In this document: piece by piece, positions 37,386-50,358 of the stretch | Position numbering within the stretch: the stretch's first letter is position 1 | Layout: every line of letters starts with the position of its first letter | Assembly: GCA_037367405.1 (NCBI GenBank) | Contig: JAZKJV010003258.1 | Coordinates: 1-64,000, forward strand | DNA length: 64,000 nucleotides | Source of the DNA: Ottelia alismoides | Lineage: Eukaryota > Streptophyta > Magnoliopsida > Alismatales > Hydrocharitaceae | Direction: 5' to 3' | Position numbers and translations under genes: made by a program | The notes under the pieces: generated by a model | Told to the model about the DNA's origin: nothing | What the model saw: the letters and a program-made list of their open reading frames with translations, nothing else | Databases searched by the model: none

Positions 37386-38797
37386 ATGCTGAAAGGAACT
37401 CAGGTTCGCGGTCAGAGTTCTTGCGAGCGAAGGTAATGATGTTAAAGAATGAGTAGGAGAAGGAATCTGAGAAGATCTTCTAGGGTTAGACTTACGCCTG
37501 GAAGAAGAAAGTTGTCCTCATTCTGGCTCAAACAGGAGGTTCTCACGGACCGAACCAGGAGACGAGATTAAGGAGGGAGATTGATAGATCTCAAGTTCGA
37601 AGAGAGGGTTCTCTTGAACCAATCTAAATGGATGGGTATGTGTGCGTGCAAGCGGTACCGTAAGAGTCGGCCAAAGTGATCGTCTACCCATCATCCTGAG
37701 AGTAAGATGACATATGATCGATGACATTGATTAAGATCAGGAAGATAAAGGACTCACACCACAAGTCAAACACAAAGAAAACCCAGGATTCACTAACTCA
37801 ACCCTAATGATGATCGTATGAGTTCGATCATTTATCTTATCAAATTTTAGGGTTAATTGGCATACAAATCTTCTCACAGATTAGCAAGTTGATAGGTGCC
37901 CAAAACTTCTCCGGAATACTATCCCGAGTTCTTAATAGAAATTACCTATTCTAAACCAGTATGGGAGTAAGTATGGACCGTTTCAGGCTACCCGTATTAT
38001 TTGAGGACTGTGTCTTACGCAGTGTCCTCTAAACCTCCCACTCTGCTAAGTAAACTCGGACCGTTTCTGGCTACCCGAGAGTACCCACTGAAGATTAAAT
38101 GATTTAAAGTATGAACTAAGTAGTACTTCGAAAGAAGCCCAAACTCTGGCTCTACCTTATGGGTCATCTCTCACGCATAAATCTGGAGAGAGTACCTGCA
38201 TTCGTTTGTGGGGGGTTGCTCTCCCAAATTCAAGTGAAGTCATTTACATTTTATTTTAAAGTCAGATAAAATTAGCACACTCTATTTTATTTTTTGTTAT
38301 CACTTCTGCTTTTTGCATATTTTTCAAATAAATGTCTAACAATGTTTTTGTCCTTTTGTTTTAATCCTAAGTAAACAAAGACCTAGGTTGCGCGACCTAG
38401 CACACACCTAGCTATGGGGCGTAGAGAGGGGGAATTGATAAATCTTAACAAGCACCTATTCTCGAAAAAAATTCGTGAAAAACCGTTGATAAAATCACGA
38501 TGACAAAACCGTGGTGGGTGTCATACTCCACTAGGAGTATAGCCCTGATGAAATAGACCCTGAGAAAGAAAGAGAGGTACTAGTTGGGATGCCTTAGCGA
38601 GGGCCCTTTCTACAAGACAATTCCTTTATATTTTTTATAATAAAAAATTACAATTATCTAGCTTCGTGGTTTTGTCTCGCACTCCTCAACCTGGGCTGCA
38701 CAATTCAGAAACAAAAGGCCATGAAATTAGAGAAATAAAATCATGAAAAGGATGAAACCATCGTCCTAAAGTCTTCGCGATCTACCCTAACGCTGCC
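37386..38797 (-). other. Untranslated leader of element III
   Basis: About 1.4 kb between gag and PBS. No sustained frame and no RNA gene recognised. 37900-38160 contains repeated phrases (ACCGTTTCAGGCTACCCG and GACCGTTTCTGGCTACCCG), a small local duplication. Confidence 0.5.
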
Positions 38798-38815
38798 TCC
38801 CCGGCAATGACACCA
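38798..38815 (-). promoter_or_regulatory. Primer-binding site of element III (tRNA-Asp type)
   Basis: On the minus strand TGGTGTCATTGCCGGGGA, two bases inside the 5' LTR. It differs by three transitions from the consensus complementary to tRNA-Asp. Confidence 0.9.
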
Positions 38816-40405
38816 TCTGAAAAACACCACCTGATTGGAAAAAAACTGAATCCTGTAAACGAGACTGAATAATTCGCGATCGTTGTATCGACCAGGTGAG
38901 TTTTTGCAGAAAAAGATTAAATTTTAATTAATCTTCTTTATTTTATTTATACTCCTAAACTTAAGTGTATAGTGGTTAAGCACGGGAGTGTGAACTCAAG
39001 GAGGCAAACAATTTGAAACTAGGGTTATACTATAGAAACTAAGGTCTATTAGGGTTCCCAAATATTTATTTTATTTGTAGGGATTTTTTTGGATTTTTAT
39101 TTGAATTTTATTTTTATATTATTTTTGTGATTTTTTAAGTATTTTGTCATTTTTATTATTTTATAAAATGATTTGTAATTTTTATTTAATTTTCATTTTA
39201 TTATTTTTATGTTTACTGTTTATTTTCTATTTTTATGGATTTTTAATATATTTTTAGGTTTTTTATGGATTTTTGGTTTTTATAGAAAACAGAACTTTAT
39301 TTTGGATTTTTAATATTATAAATAATAAGAAAATATTTTTATTTTATTTTTTTATGGAAAGTAAAGGAAATTATCTATAAAATGATATGTTGTGCATTTT
39401 AGGTGATTTTTATTTATTTAGTTATGATTATTAAATGTTTTAATGAATTTGGTTTTTTTATTGATATTAATATTGATTTTTATTTTGTTTTTAGTTTATT
39501 TTGTAAAATACGGTAAAATATACTGTAGGTAAATTTTATTAGATTTTTATAAGTGTTTTACTATTTTTTTATTATTTTTGAAGTTTGATATATGTTTTTA
39601 TATTTTAATGATTTATTAATAATAGAAAGTATTTTTTATTTTCAAAATATAATTTTATACTGTATATAGTGTAAAATATGGTATTTATATGTATTCTATT
39701 ATGTTATTATACTTTGTAGTTCTATTTATTAAGAATAAGAATACATATAGTATTATATACAAGACATAGGGGTATAGATGCAATTATTAGAAAACTCTGG
39801 AGTGCATATGTAATATAGGGGGAGTTTGAGGTAGTTGTGCAAAATGGCAACGCCGCGCATGCGCTTTCACGTGATCTACTCCTGGACTGGGCCTAGATAC
39901 GAAATCAAGAGATACCGAGGGTGTATGTGCAATTACCACAGAGAACACGTGCTAGGCACGTGTCTGCCACTTGGAATGACCTACGCGCAAATAGAAAAAA
40001 GAATCCAGGCACTTTACGTAAAATGCCCAAAAAAATTGCCGCCCGTACGCGTGAGGCGCACATGCCTCGCTGAAGCGGTGGGGCAGTGTGGATAATTTGC
40101 TGCTGATGCGTGGCGTGCTCAATGCCGTCGTATCTAGACGATTGAGAATTGGAGGACTATTGACGAAGGCCCCAAAATATTGCTTGGATGGTGTTGTTCT
40201 TTTCTCCCTTAATCAAGTAACGACACGATCTGGATTTGGAATTGCTCTTGCTGCGGTGAAAGTTCTAATCGAGACGATGGAGTTGTTCCCAATCAGTGGC
40301 GTCTCTCCGATCTCAGATCTGCGGTGTTCTTCGAGCGATCTGGTGAGCTGGTATTTGTTGTTGCAGTTGAGTCTTGAGGGTGATGATAATCTTCTTCTAA
40401 TGTCG

Positions 40406-42950
40406 TGTCACGCCCCGATTCCCTATGCCCAATACGGCCGGGTTTTATCGGAATGTGATGCAATAACCTGTTGCCTAACAATCTCCCAAGGAAAAAATGC
40501 AATGGAGAAGGAAAAATTGATTCTCAACATAAAGAAAAACATAGATAGACAAGAAAAGTTCATAGATATATATCCCAGAAAACTATCATCGTTACTTCCC
40601 ATGAGCTTCACATAATAGTTGCTCTTACAAGTTTGAACAAAATAAAAGTTTGCAAGTTAGCCACAAAATCCACCTCTATGCTAAGGAGGTTAGAATTTAA
40701 AAACTTTGTTCATGGTGATAAGGGGTTACAAAAAATTACATCCCCACTACAATCTCCAAAAATCACAAAAAGAGATCCTTCACGAAGTCAGCATCTGCAG
40801 TCAATCATCATTAGGTGGCGGGTGCTGGCGACGGTAGTGAATCATCATTTCCAACCTCGATGTGAGGTTGGTTATTACAGTAATAGTTTCCCAAAGCATA
40901 ACCAATATTCTTTCCTCCTCCCCCTGGATGTGGTACGGGGAGGTAACACTCTGCTCTCTACTCTCTTGCGGGGCCGCTGACATGATGGTTGGTGGATGAG
41001 TTGGGTGCGCCGGTGCGGAACGTGGGCGGAGTTGACGTCGTGGCGGTCGGGTAGACTTCCTTGCCGTTATGCGTGTTTTGGCCATCACCTGAGTTGGGTT
41101 GTCAACTAAGGAGGTGAGCAAAGCTCAGCGAGAACACACAATAGATGTAATAGGATGAAAGATAAAGTTTTGTAATCTACCGTTTGATGAGAGTTTTCTT
41201 TTTCTCTTATTTTGTTTACCTATTTTTTTCCTTCTAAGGTATTTAATTAGTCTAATATCAATTTCCTTCCATTGCCAAATCTTCATAATATTGATTATGA
41301 CAATTGTTATTGTTGTACATGTGTAACTCATCTCAGGAATTCCCTAGAGATTAAGATAACCTGTAGCTAGCAGGTATCCTAACCTTCTAGCGGTCCTTTG
41401 ATTTGTTAACCCTCGAATGTATAGCACATGTCCATTACTAGGATGGAGTGAGAAGTCGTCGCTTCTCGAGTGACTATCCCCAGAGTCGCTCTACATTTGT
41501 CTTCCAGGCCTAAGATTTTCTTGTGACATACCACGGAATATATCCGGTGGGTCACCTCATATTGTGCTATATTACGAGTTTCGATCCAAAGGATCTACCC
41601 TAGCCAGTAGGGAGCGAAGTCCCAATTTTTTTTCTTATTTCATTCTTTTTTTTTGTATTTTAGCATCCCAAGGCTCTATCCTAAAATCATCTGCATCTCC
41701 CATGTAGATGATCCCCATGGATTTTTCCCATATGTTCTAATACTATCTTACATTTAAATATATCAAAAAAAATTATATAACAACCTAACGGACAACCAAC
41801 TCAGCAAGAGAATGGTAAGGGAATTATTTTAATTTAAGGAAATCCTCACCTCTAGTGCGAGTAGCGTTCTTTTAGTATCTCGAACAGACCGAATCCGACT
41901 TTGCTGCAAGTATTAATCACCACTATATTATAATAGACCAAAACGTTGGGTAACGAAAAATTAAAGATTAAAAAACTTTATGTGGTACCTTAATCCCCTT
42001 ATCCTAAAAGAACTCCCACATTCATACGCATATCCCCACATTTCTCTCCCATAAGGCATATTTCTATTATACTATCTCTCCATTACATCTCCCATTCTCT
42101 CATCTAAATGGGTCAATATTCACTGTTTAAACCTTCATTCTCAATAATATGATCTAACCTTATGACCACACATAATCCATAAGAATGCAAACTTATTTCA
42201 CCATCCTTCCTTTACAAAAATCAAGAGAAACATTCATTTAACTTAATTTTTACCTTGCTGTCCACATTCCTCTTTGAACAAAATTTTTTTTTTCATCTCT
42301 TTCCATGAAAAACTAACTCACATTCAACCACTATCATTAACATTGTCCCAATACCTAATCATTGACAACAATGGTATCAACCCTACATTTTCATCCATTC
42401 TTTTTTTCTTAACAACACAAACCCCCCCTCATGGGTTTGTTGAATGCAAGGGTAAACCTAAAGATCTTGCTCCATCATTATACTTATACAACATATTTTC
42501 TTTAAGTTCCACTACTTTTATCACCTATCTTAACATGTATACTAGATCATCCCATTCATCTCATAATATCAAACTACATAAATCCGAAATGTATCTTTCT
42601 CCATTTTACACAACCTTAAAAATTTCATATCACAACCTAATACCCCCAAAAATAACTCAAGACAACAAAAATCAGCTAGACATTTACTCAAATACAAAGG
42701 GATGAGGTTCAGATCTTTACCCTATCTCTTTTTCTTCCTTCTTCTCTTCTTTCCTCCCCTTTCCTTCTCTTTTCTCCTCAAGGCCTGGGCGGACTCCACA
42801 AAGCACAGACTGGACGAAGGGGGAAATGCGTCTGGAATGAGGGGGTCACTCCCGTGCCCTCCCTTTTCATTTGGTGGGAAAATTGCAAGGAGGCCCTTGC
42901 AACTTTCCCAAATCAGTGCATATTTATTTATTTTTTTTAAAGCTGTAACA
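40406..42950 (-). repeat. 3' LTR of the Tekay-like element
   Basis: 2545 bp. On the minus strand TGTTACAGCTTT...CGTGACA. Nearly identical to 47811-50358. Frames such as 42274-42705 or 40801-41121 are repeated in the other LTR simply because the LTRs are duplicates; none shows a known domain. Confidence 0.96.
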
Positions 42951-42964
42951 TTCTACCCCCCTTA
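42951..42964 (-). promoter_or_regulatory. Polypurine tract of the Tekay-like element
   Basis: On the minus strand TAAGGGGGGTAGAA, directly before the LTR. Its first three bases are the stop codon of pol, so the coding region ends inside the priming site. Confidence 0.92.
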
Positions 42965-45900
42965 AGGAATTTCGTCCTCGAAATTTATCATACCTTTGAT
43001 GCCAAACAGTATTGGATACTTTGCACGCATCTCCTCTTCGAGTTCCCATGTAACTTCACCGTTGTTTCGATCTCTCCACAGAACCTTTATTAGATGCAAT
43101 GTCTTTTTACGAAGTTCCTTCTCCATTCTATCTATGATCTCAACTGGTTGCTCTTGATATGTAAGATTAGGTTCCAACTGTAATTCTTCATACTGAATCA
43201 CATGGCCACGATCTGGTATATACTTTCTTAGATTTGATATGTGAAAGACATTATGCACTTCAGATAGGTGTGGTGGGAGTGCCAACCTATAAGCCACTGG
43301 ACCTACCCGTTCGAGTATCTCAAAAGGACCAACGTATCTTGGTTTTAGCTTTCCTTTAATTCCAAATCTTTGAGTGCCTTTCATAGGAGATACCTTGATG
43401 AACACTGAATCTCCAACACTGAATTCTATGTCTCTCCTCCGGCTGTCACAATAGCTCTTTTGACGACTTTGGGTTGCTAATAGCTTCTTTTTGATCTTCA
43501 TGATCACATCGGTGGTCTCTTGAACCATCTCAGGTCCCCACATTCTCCTTTCTCCTACATCAGTCCAACACAAAGGAGATGTACATCTCCTACCATATAG
43601 AGCTTCATATGGTGCTACTCCTATACTAGAATGGTGGCTATTGTTGTAAGTGAATTCAATCAATGGAATGTGCACGTCCCATACTCCTCTCCATTCTAAC
43701 ATACAAGAACGTAACAAATCTTCTAATGTTTGGATTGTTCTCTCAGTTTGACCATCTGTTTGAGGATGATAAGCAGTGCTGATATTCAATTTTGTTCCGA
43801 GAGCCTTCTGCAATTCTTTCCAAAATTTTGAGGTAAAACGAGGATCTCTATCAGATATGATCTCCTTTGGTACCCCATGTAAGCGAACAATCTCCTTGAT
43901 ATACAAACTCGCAAGTTTTGGAAGTGTATAAGTAAGCTTGATAGGAAGGAAGTGTGCTGATTTGGTTAGTCGATCTACTATAACCCAAACCGCATCATGT
44001 CCCAAGAGTGTACGAGGTAAACCAACTAGAAAATCCATAGATATACTTTCCCACTTCCACTCAGGAATTGGAAGTGGTTGCAACAATCCTGAAGGTCTTT
44101 GGTGTTCAGCCTTTACCTGTTGGCAGATTAGACAACGCTTAATGAATTCAATAACATCTCTCTTCATACCATCCCACCAAAAATCTTTCTTTAAATCTTG
44201 ATACATTTTAGTGCTTCCAGGATGGATCATTAACCTCGAGCAATGACCTTCTGACAGTAGTTCTCTCTTTAGTCCTTCATCATTGGGTACACACAATCTC
44301 CCACGAAAGGTTAATGCTCCATCTTTTATAATGAAATCTTCGAGGTGACCATCCTCCATCTTGTTTCTCACCTTTTCCAGCTTGGTATCTTGCCTCTGAG
44401 CTATTATCAAACGTTCAAGAAGATCATTCTTCACTTGTCTGGAAACTATTACAGTTTTTAATTTTCCAGTAGGAGGTATCAGTCCCCAACTACTTATTTC
44501 TGCGAGCATATCCCATTTCAAGACTTGCAATTGAGCTAACACTAAGGGTGGCTTCCGACTAAGAGCATCTGCAACGACATTCGCTTTTCCCGGTTGGTAC
44601 AGGATTGTGCAATCATAATCTTTTAATAGATCCAACCACCTTCTTTGTCTCATATTTAACTCCTTCTGAGAGAACAAGTATTTCAAGCTTTTGTGATCAG
44701 TATATATTTCAAACTTTTCACCATAGAGATAATGTCTCCAAATTTTCAATGCAAAAACTATTGCAGCTAATTCCAAGTCATGGGTGGGGTAGTTTCTTTC
44801 ATGATTACGCAATTGTCTCGAAGCATATGCCACTACCCGACCATTCTGCATAAGTACACATCCTAGTCCTTGATGAGAGGCATCACTGTAAACAACAAAT
44901 CCTCCACTTCCCACAGGGATGGCCAGTACAGGGGCTGAAGTCAATCTCTTCTTAAGTTCTAAGAAACTTTCTTCGCATTCTTTGGTCCAAATAAAAGGAA
45001 TCTCCTTTCGAGTAAGCTTTGTCATGGTCAAAGCAATTTGAGAAAAATCATTGATAAATCTTCGGTAGTAGCCTGCTAATCCCAAGAAACTTCTGATTTC
45101 TGTTACTGTCTTCGGACGTTCCCAATTCAGAACTGCTTCAACTTTAGCCGGATCTATAGAAATTCCATTTCCTGATACTACATGCCCGAGGAATGTAACT
45201 TCTTTCAGCCAGAACTCACATTTGCTGAATTTTGCAAATAATCGGTGTGCTCGTAAGGTTCTCAAAACAATTCGCAAGTGCTCTTCATGTTGGGATTCAT
45301 CCTTAGAATAGATAAGCACATCATCGATGAAAACCACGATGAATTGGTCTAAGTAAGCTCGAAAAACTCGATTCATCAAGTCCATGAAAGCTGCCAGAGC
45401 ATTAGTCAATCCGAACGGCATCACCAAAAATTCATAATGCCCATAACGTGTACGAAAAGCTGTTTTGGGTACATCTTCTGACCTAACTCTCAACTGATGA
45501 TACCCAGAGCGTAGGTCAATCTTAGAAAAGACGCGTGCACCTTGCAACTGATCGAACAGATCATCAATACGAGGTAAAGGGTACTTGTTCTTTATAGTTG
45601 CTTTGTTCAATTGACGATAATCAATGCACAATCTGAGTGATCCATCCTTCTTCTTCACAAATAGAACTGGTGCGCCCCAAGGAGAAGTACTAGGTCAAAT
45701 GAACCCCTTCTCCAATAATTCTTGAAGTTGACTCTTCAACTCTCGCAAGTCTGCTGGAGCCATTCGATAAGGAGCAATAGATATCGGATTGGTTCCAGGA
45801 ATTACGTCGATCGTGAATTCGATCTCTCGATTAGGAGGAAGTCCAGGTAATTCTTCTAGAAAGATATCTTTAAACTCTTGAATGACCGGGACAGTGTTTA

Positions 45901-47659
45901 TGTCCACTTCATCTTTAGACGGAAAAGTAACACATGCAAGATATCCTTGACAACCATTATCTAGCAGTTTCCTTGCTTGCAGCGCTGTGATTCTACGCAA
46001 TAATTTGTCATCTAACTTCCCTATAAATTCAAATGTTGGTTCACCCGGAATGTTAAAGATGATTGTTTTCTCACGACAGTCAAGGATTGCATGATGTTTT
46101 GATAACCAGTCCATTCCAAGGATCACATCAAAATCCATCATCCCAATAACCATTAGATCGACACATAGCTCTCGTCCTCCGATTTTAATTGAACACCCTT
46201 TGTAAATGGTGTCGGTTACAAATAATTGTTCTCCAGGGACTGATATTAGGTAGGGTTCCTTTAATATGGTTGGCTTACGTTGAATCATAGATGAAAATTC
46301 CGACGATATAAAAGAATGGGTAGCTCCTGAATCAAATAAGGCATGAACCATAAATTCATCAACTAGAACCATACCTCGCACCACAGAATCAGATGCATAT
46401 GATTCTCTCATGGAGAGATTATAAGCTCGTCCAGTTATCCGATCCGCACTTGATCCAGCATAACTCCCAGTCTGTTGGATTCTTGGGCAGTTTTTCTTTG
46501 GGTGCCCAGTCTGTCCACAAATATAACATGTCATGTCCCTCCAGCATGCTCCGAAATGTTGTTTCCCACAAGATGGACATGTCGGCTTCCCTGTACTCAT
46601 TCCTCCTGCAGACTTTTCATGACTTCCATAAGGCTTGGATGATTTTGTGTTAGAATGCGATACATCTTCAAAATGTTGCTTGCTCGATGATGCTGACCGC
46701 ATGGGGTGAAACCGACGGTCTTTCCTTGACTGAAACTTATCCTTCTTGAAGGCTTGACCCTTATTTCTCCATTCTCTTCTACGATGCAGCTCGTTTTGTT
46801 CTCGCTCGTGAATCCTTGCTCTGTCAGCTACTTTTGCAATAGTTTTAAGTCGTAACCCTACAACAAGGCTACGAATGGATGGCCTCAGACCTTGCTCGAA
46901 GCGCCATTTCTTCTATTTCTCAGTGGGTACAGATTCTTTTGCAAAACGAGCCAATTCCAAGAATCTCATTTTGTATTCATCGACCGTCAGGGATCCTTGA
47001 CGTAAGCTGAAAAATTCCATCTTCTTCTCTTCCCTCCAAGTCTCAAGGTAGTACTGCTAGCTGAAAATCTCAATAAATCTCTCCCAAGACATTTGGGGGT
47101 CTTCCTCAGAGTAAACAGATCTCCACCATCGCTCTGCATCTCCGTCGAAATGAAAGGTGGCAAAAGAGACCCAACAGTGCTTAGCCAAATTCATGAATCT
47201 AAATATCTTGGTCATCTTTTGGATCCAATTCTCAGCCAAGGTAGGATCACCATCCCCAGTGAAAGATGGTGGCTTCAATCTTCGAAATGCCTCAAAATGC
47301 TTGTCATGAAATTCTTCTTCCCCAGCATCCTCTTCGTCATCTTTGTATGACTCTACTGGTGAATCGGACATTTCCTCCTCTTCATAACTTTCGTCAGTGT
47401 CCTCTTCAGCGTCATTTAGAATATCTTGCAAATTTCGCTCCCTTCTTCTAAGTCTTTCAGGTCGACCCTGGATGGATTCTTCGGCATCTTGTTCAACTTC
47501 TGCTTCTTCCTCGTGTCTATCAGGTATAACACGTGGAAGTCGGGACTCCAAGTCATCAAGTCTATTCATTATCGTCTCCATAAATTGTTGCATCTGGGTC
47601 CTCCGTCCAGGATGACTACCACCAGAATTCGCATCTTGCATCCTCCTCCTCGGTGGCAT
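42962..47659 (-). pseudogene. Tekay-like gag-pol polyprotein with three in-frame stops
   Basis: One uninterrupted frame of about 1565 codons from MPPRRRMQD (Met at 47659; an upstream in-frame Met lies at 47674). Order: gag with capsid region to about 46900; zinc knuckle CYICGQTGHPKKNC (about 46488-46530); protease FDSGATHSFIS (about 46330); RT with [13 protein letters not shown] and FIDDVLIYS; RNase H ([26 protein letters not shown]); integrase zinc finger ([10 protein letters not shown]) and DDE ([34 protein letters not shown]); GPF module ([18 protein letters not shown]); chromodomain ([20 protein letters not shown]). Stops: TAG 47057-47059, TAG 46913-46915, TGA 45695-45697. No frameshift. 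NALAAFM replaces the usual NAPAAFM. A product of this copy would be truncated in gag. Confidence 0.95.
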
Positions 47660-47793
47660 TTTCTGAAAATCCAATTACTTGATTAGAATAATCGAAAGAA
47701 TTTTCCAATGTGATATGAATAATCCTACTTCAGAGAGTATAAAATCTCCAATGCTCTATTTATTCAAATTCTTAGGTAAATTGGGGCAACCTA

Positions 47794-47806
47794 GGCTCTG
47801 ATACCA
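47794..47806 (-). promoter_or_regulatory. Primer-binding site of the Tekay-like element (initiator tRNA-Met)
   Basis: On the minus strand TGGTATCAGAGCC, four bases inside the 5' LTR. It matches the 3' end of plant initiator tRNA-Met. Confidence 0.95.
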
Positions 47807-47810
47807 CTTC

Positions 47811-50358
47811 TGTCACGTCCCAATTCCTTATGCCCAATACGGCCGGGTTTTATCGGAATGTGATGCAATAACCTGTTGCCCAACAATCTCCCAAGGGAAA
47901 AATGCAATAGAGCAGGAAAAATTGATTCTCAACATAAAGAAAAACATAGATAGACAAGAAAAGTTCATAGATATATATCCCAGAAAACTATCATCGTTAC
48001 TTCCCATGAGCTTCACATAATAGTTGCTCTTACAAGTTTGAACAAAATAAAAGTTTGCAAGTTAGCCACAAAATCCACCTCTATGCTAAGGAGGTTAGAA
48101 TTTAAAAACTTTGTTCATGGTGATAAGGGGTTACAAAAAATTACATCCCCACTACAATCTCCAAAAACCACAAAAAGAGATCCTTCACGAAGTCAGCATC
48201 TGCAGTCAATCATCATTAGGTGGCGGGTGCTGGCGACGGTAGTGAATCATCATTTCCAACCTCGATGTGAGGTTGGTCATTACAGTAATAGTTTCCCAAA
48301 GCATAACCAATATTCTTTCCTCCTCCCCCTGGATGTGGTACGGGGAGGTAACACTCTGCTCTCTACTTTCTTGCGGGGCCGCTGACATGATGGTTGGTGG
48401 ATGAGTTGGGTGCGCCGGTGCAGAACATGGGCGGAGTTGACGTCGTGGCGGTCGGGTAGACTTCCTTGCCGTTATGCGTGTTTTGGCCATCACCTGAGTT
48501 GGGTAATCAACTAAGGAGGTGAGCAAAGCTCAGCGAGAACACGCAATAGATGTAATAGGATGAAAGATAAAGTTTTGTAATCTACTGTTTGATGAGAGTT
48601 TTCTTTTTCTCTTATTTTGTTTACCTATTTTTTTCCTTCTAAGGTATTTAATTAGTCTAATATCAATTTCCTTCCATTGCCAAATCTTCATAATATTGAT
48701 TATGACAATTGTTATTGTTGTACATGTGTAACTCATCTCAGGAATTCCCTAGAGATTAAGATAACCTGTAGCTAGCAGGTATCCTAACCTTCTAGCGGTC
48801 CTTTGATTTGTTAACCCTCGAATGTATAGCACATGTCCATTACTAGGACGGAGTGAGAAGTCGTCGCTTCTCGAGTGACTATCCCCAGAGTCACTCTACA
48901 TTTGTCTTCCAGGCCTAAGATTTTCTCGTGACATACCACGGAATATATCCGGTGGGTCACCTCATATTGTGCTATATTACGAGTTTCGATCCAAAGGATC
49001 TACCCTGCCCAGTAGGGAGCGAAGTCCCAATTTTTTTTCTTATTTCATTCTTTTTTTTGTATTTTAGCATCCCAAGGCTCTATCCTAAAATCATCTGCAT
49101 CTCCCATGTATATGATCCCCATGGATTTTTCCCATATGTTCTAATACTATCTTACATTTAAATATACCAAAAAAAAATTATATAACAACCTAACGGACAA
49201 CCAACTCAGCAAGAGAATGGTAAGGGAATTATTTTAATTTAAAGAAATCCTCACCTCTAGTGCGAGTAGCGTTCTTTTAGTATCTCGAACAGACCGAATC
49301 CGACTTTGCTGCAAGTATTAATAACCACTATATTATAATAGACCAAAACGTTGGGTAACGAAAAATTAAAGATTAAAAAACTTTATGTGGTACCTTAATC
49401 CCCTTATCCTAAAAGAACTCCCACATTCATATGCATATCCCCACATTTCTCTCCCATAAGGCATATTTCTATTATACTATCTCTCCATTACATCTCCCAT
49501 TCTCTCATCTAAATGGGTCAATATTCACTGTTTAAACCCTCATTCTCAATAATATGATCTAACCTTATGACCACACATAATCCATAAGAATGCAAACTTA
49601 TTTCACCATCCTTCCTTTACAAAAATCAAGAGAAACATTCATTTAACTTAATTTTTACCTTGCTGTCCACATTCCTCTTTGAACAAATTTTTTTTTTCAT
49701 CTCTTTCCATGAAAAACTAACTCACATTCAACCACTATCATTAACATTGTCCCAACACCTAATCATTGACAACAATGGTATCAACCCTACATTTTCATCC
49801 ATTCTTTTTTTTTTCTTAGCAACACAAACCCCCCCTCATGGGTTTGTTGAATGCAAGGGTAAACCTAAAGATCTTGCTCCATCATTATACTTATACAACA
49901 TATTTTCTTTAAGTTCCACTACTTTTATCACCTATCTTAACATGTATACTAGATCATCCCATTCATCTCATAATATCAAACTACATAAATCCGAAATGTA
50001 TCTTTCTCCATTTTACACAACCTTAAAAATTTCATATCACAACCTAATACCCCCAAAAATAACTCACGACAACAAAAATCAGCTAGACATTTACTCAAAT
50101 ACAAAGGGATGGGGTTCAGATCTTTACCCTATCTCTTTTTCTTCCTTCTTCTCTCCTTTTCCTCCCCTTTCCTTCTCTTTTCTCCTCAAGGCCTGGGCGG
50201 ACTCCACAAAGCACGGACTGGACGAAGGGGGAAATGCGTCTGGAATGAGGGGGTCACTCCCGTGCCCTCCCTTTTCATTTGGTGGGAAAATTGCAAGGAG
50301 GCCCTTGCAACTTTCCCAAATCAGTGCATATTTATTTATTTTTTTTAAAGCTGTAACA
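47811..50358 (-). repeat. 5' LTR of the Tekay-like element
   Basis: 2548 bp. The differences from 40406-42950 are mostly transitions plus homopolymer-length changes. Followed on the right by the TSD TGTCG. Confidence 0.96.

Larger units (their letters stand above)
40406..50358 (-). mobile_element. Tekay/Del-like chromovirus (Ty3/gypsy), nearly intact
   Basis: LTRs 40406-42950 and 47811-50358, PPT 42951-42964, PBS 47794-47806, gag-pol between. TSD TGTCG at 40401-40405 and 50359-50363. The other LTR III copy shows the empty site at 22893-22897. It has long LTRs, an initiator-Met PBS and a C-terminal chromodomain, the combination known for the Tekay clade. About 33 substitutions separate the LTRs by eye (about 1.3%), so this is the youngest insertion of the window. 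Confidence 0.96.

Noticed and set aside
38440..38520. Possible RNA gene in the leader of element III
   Set aside because: No cloverleaf or box motifs could be drawn; adjacent PBS sequence only resembles a tRNA 3' end because it is complementary to one.
40088..40980. Plus-strand frames of 115-175 codons
   Set aside because: Part spans the LTR III/Tekay LTR boundary and the rest recurs only because the Tekay LTR is duplicated; no domain.
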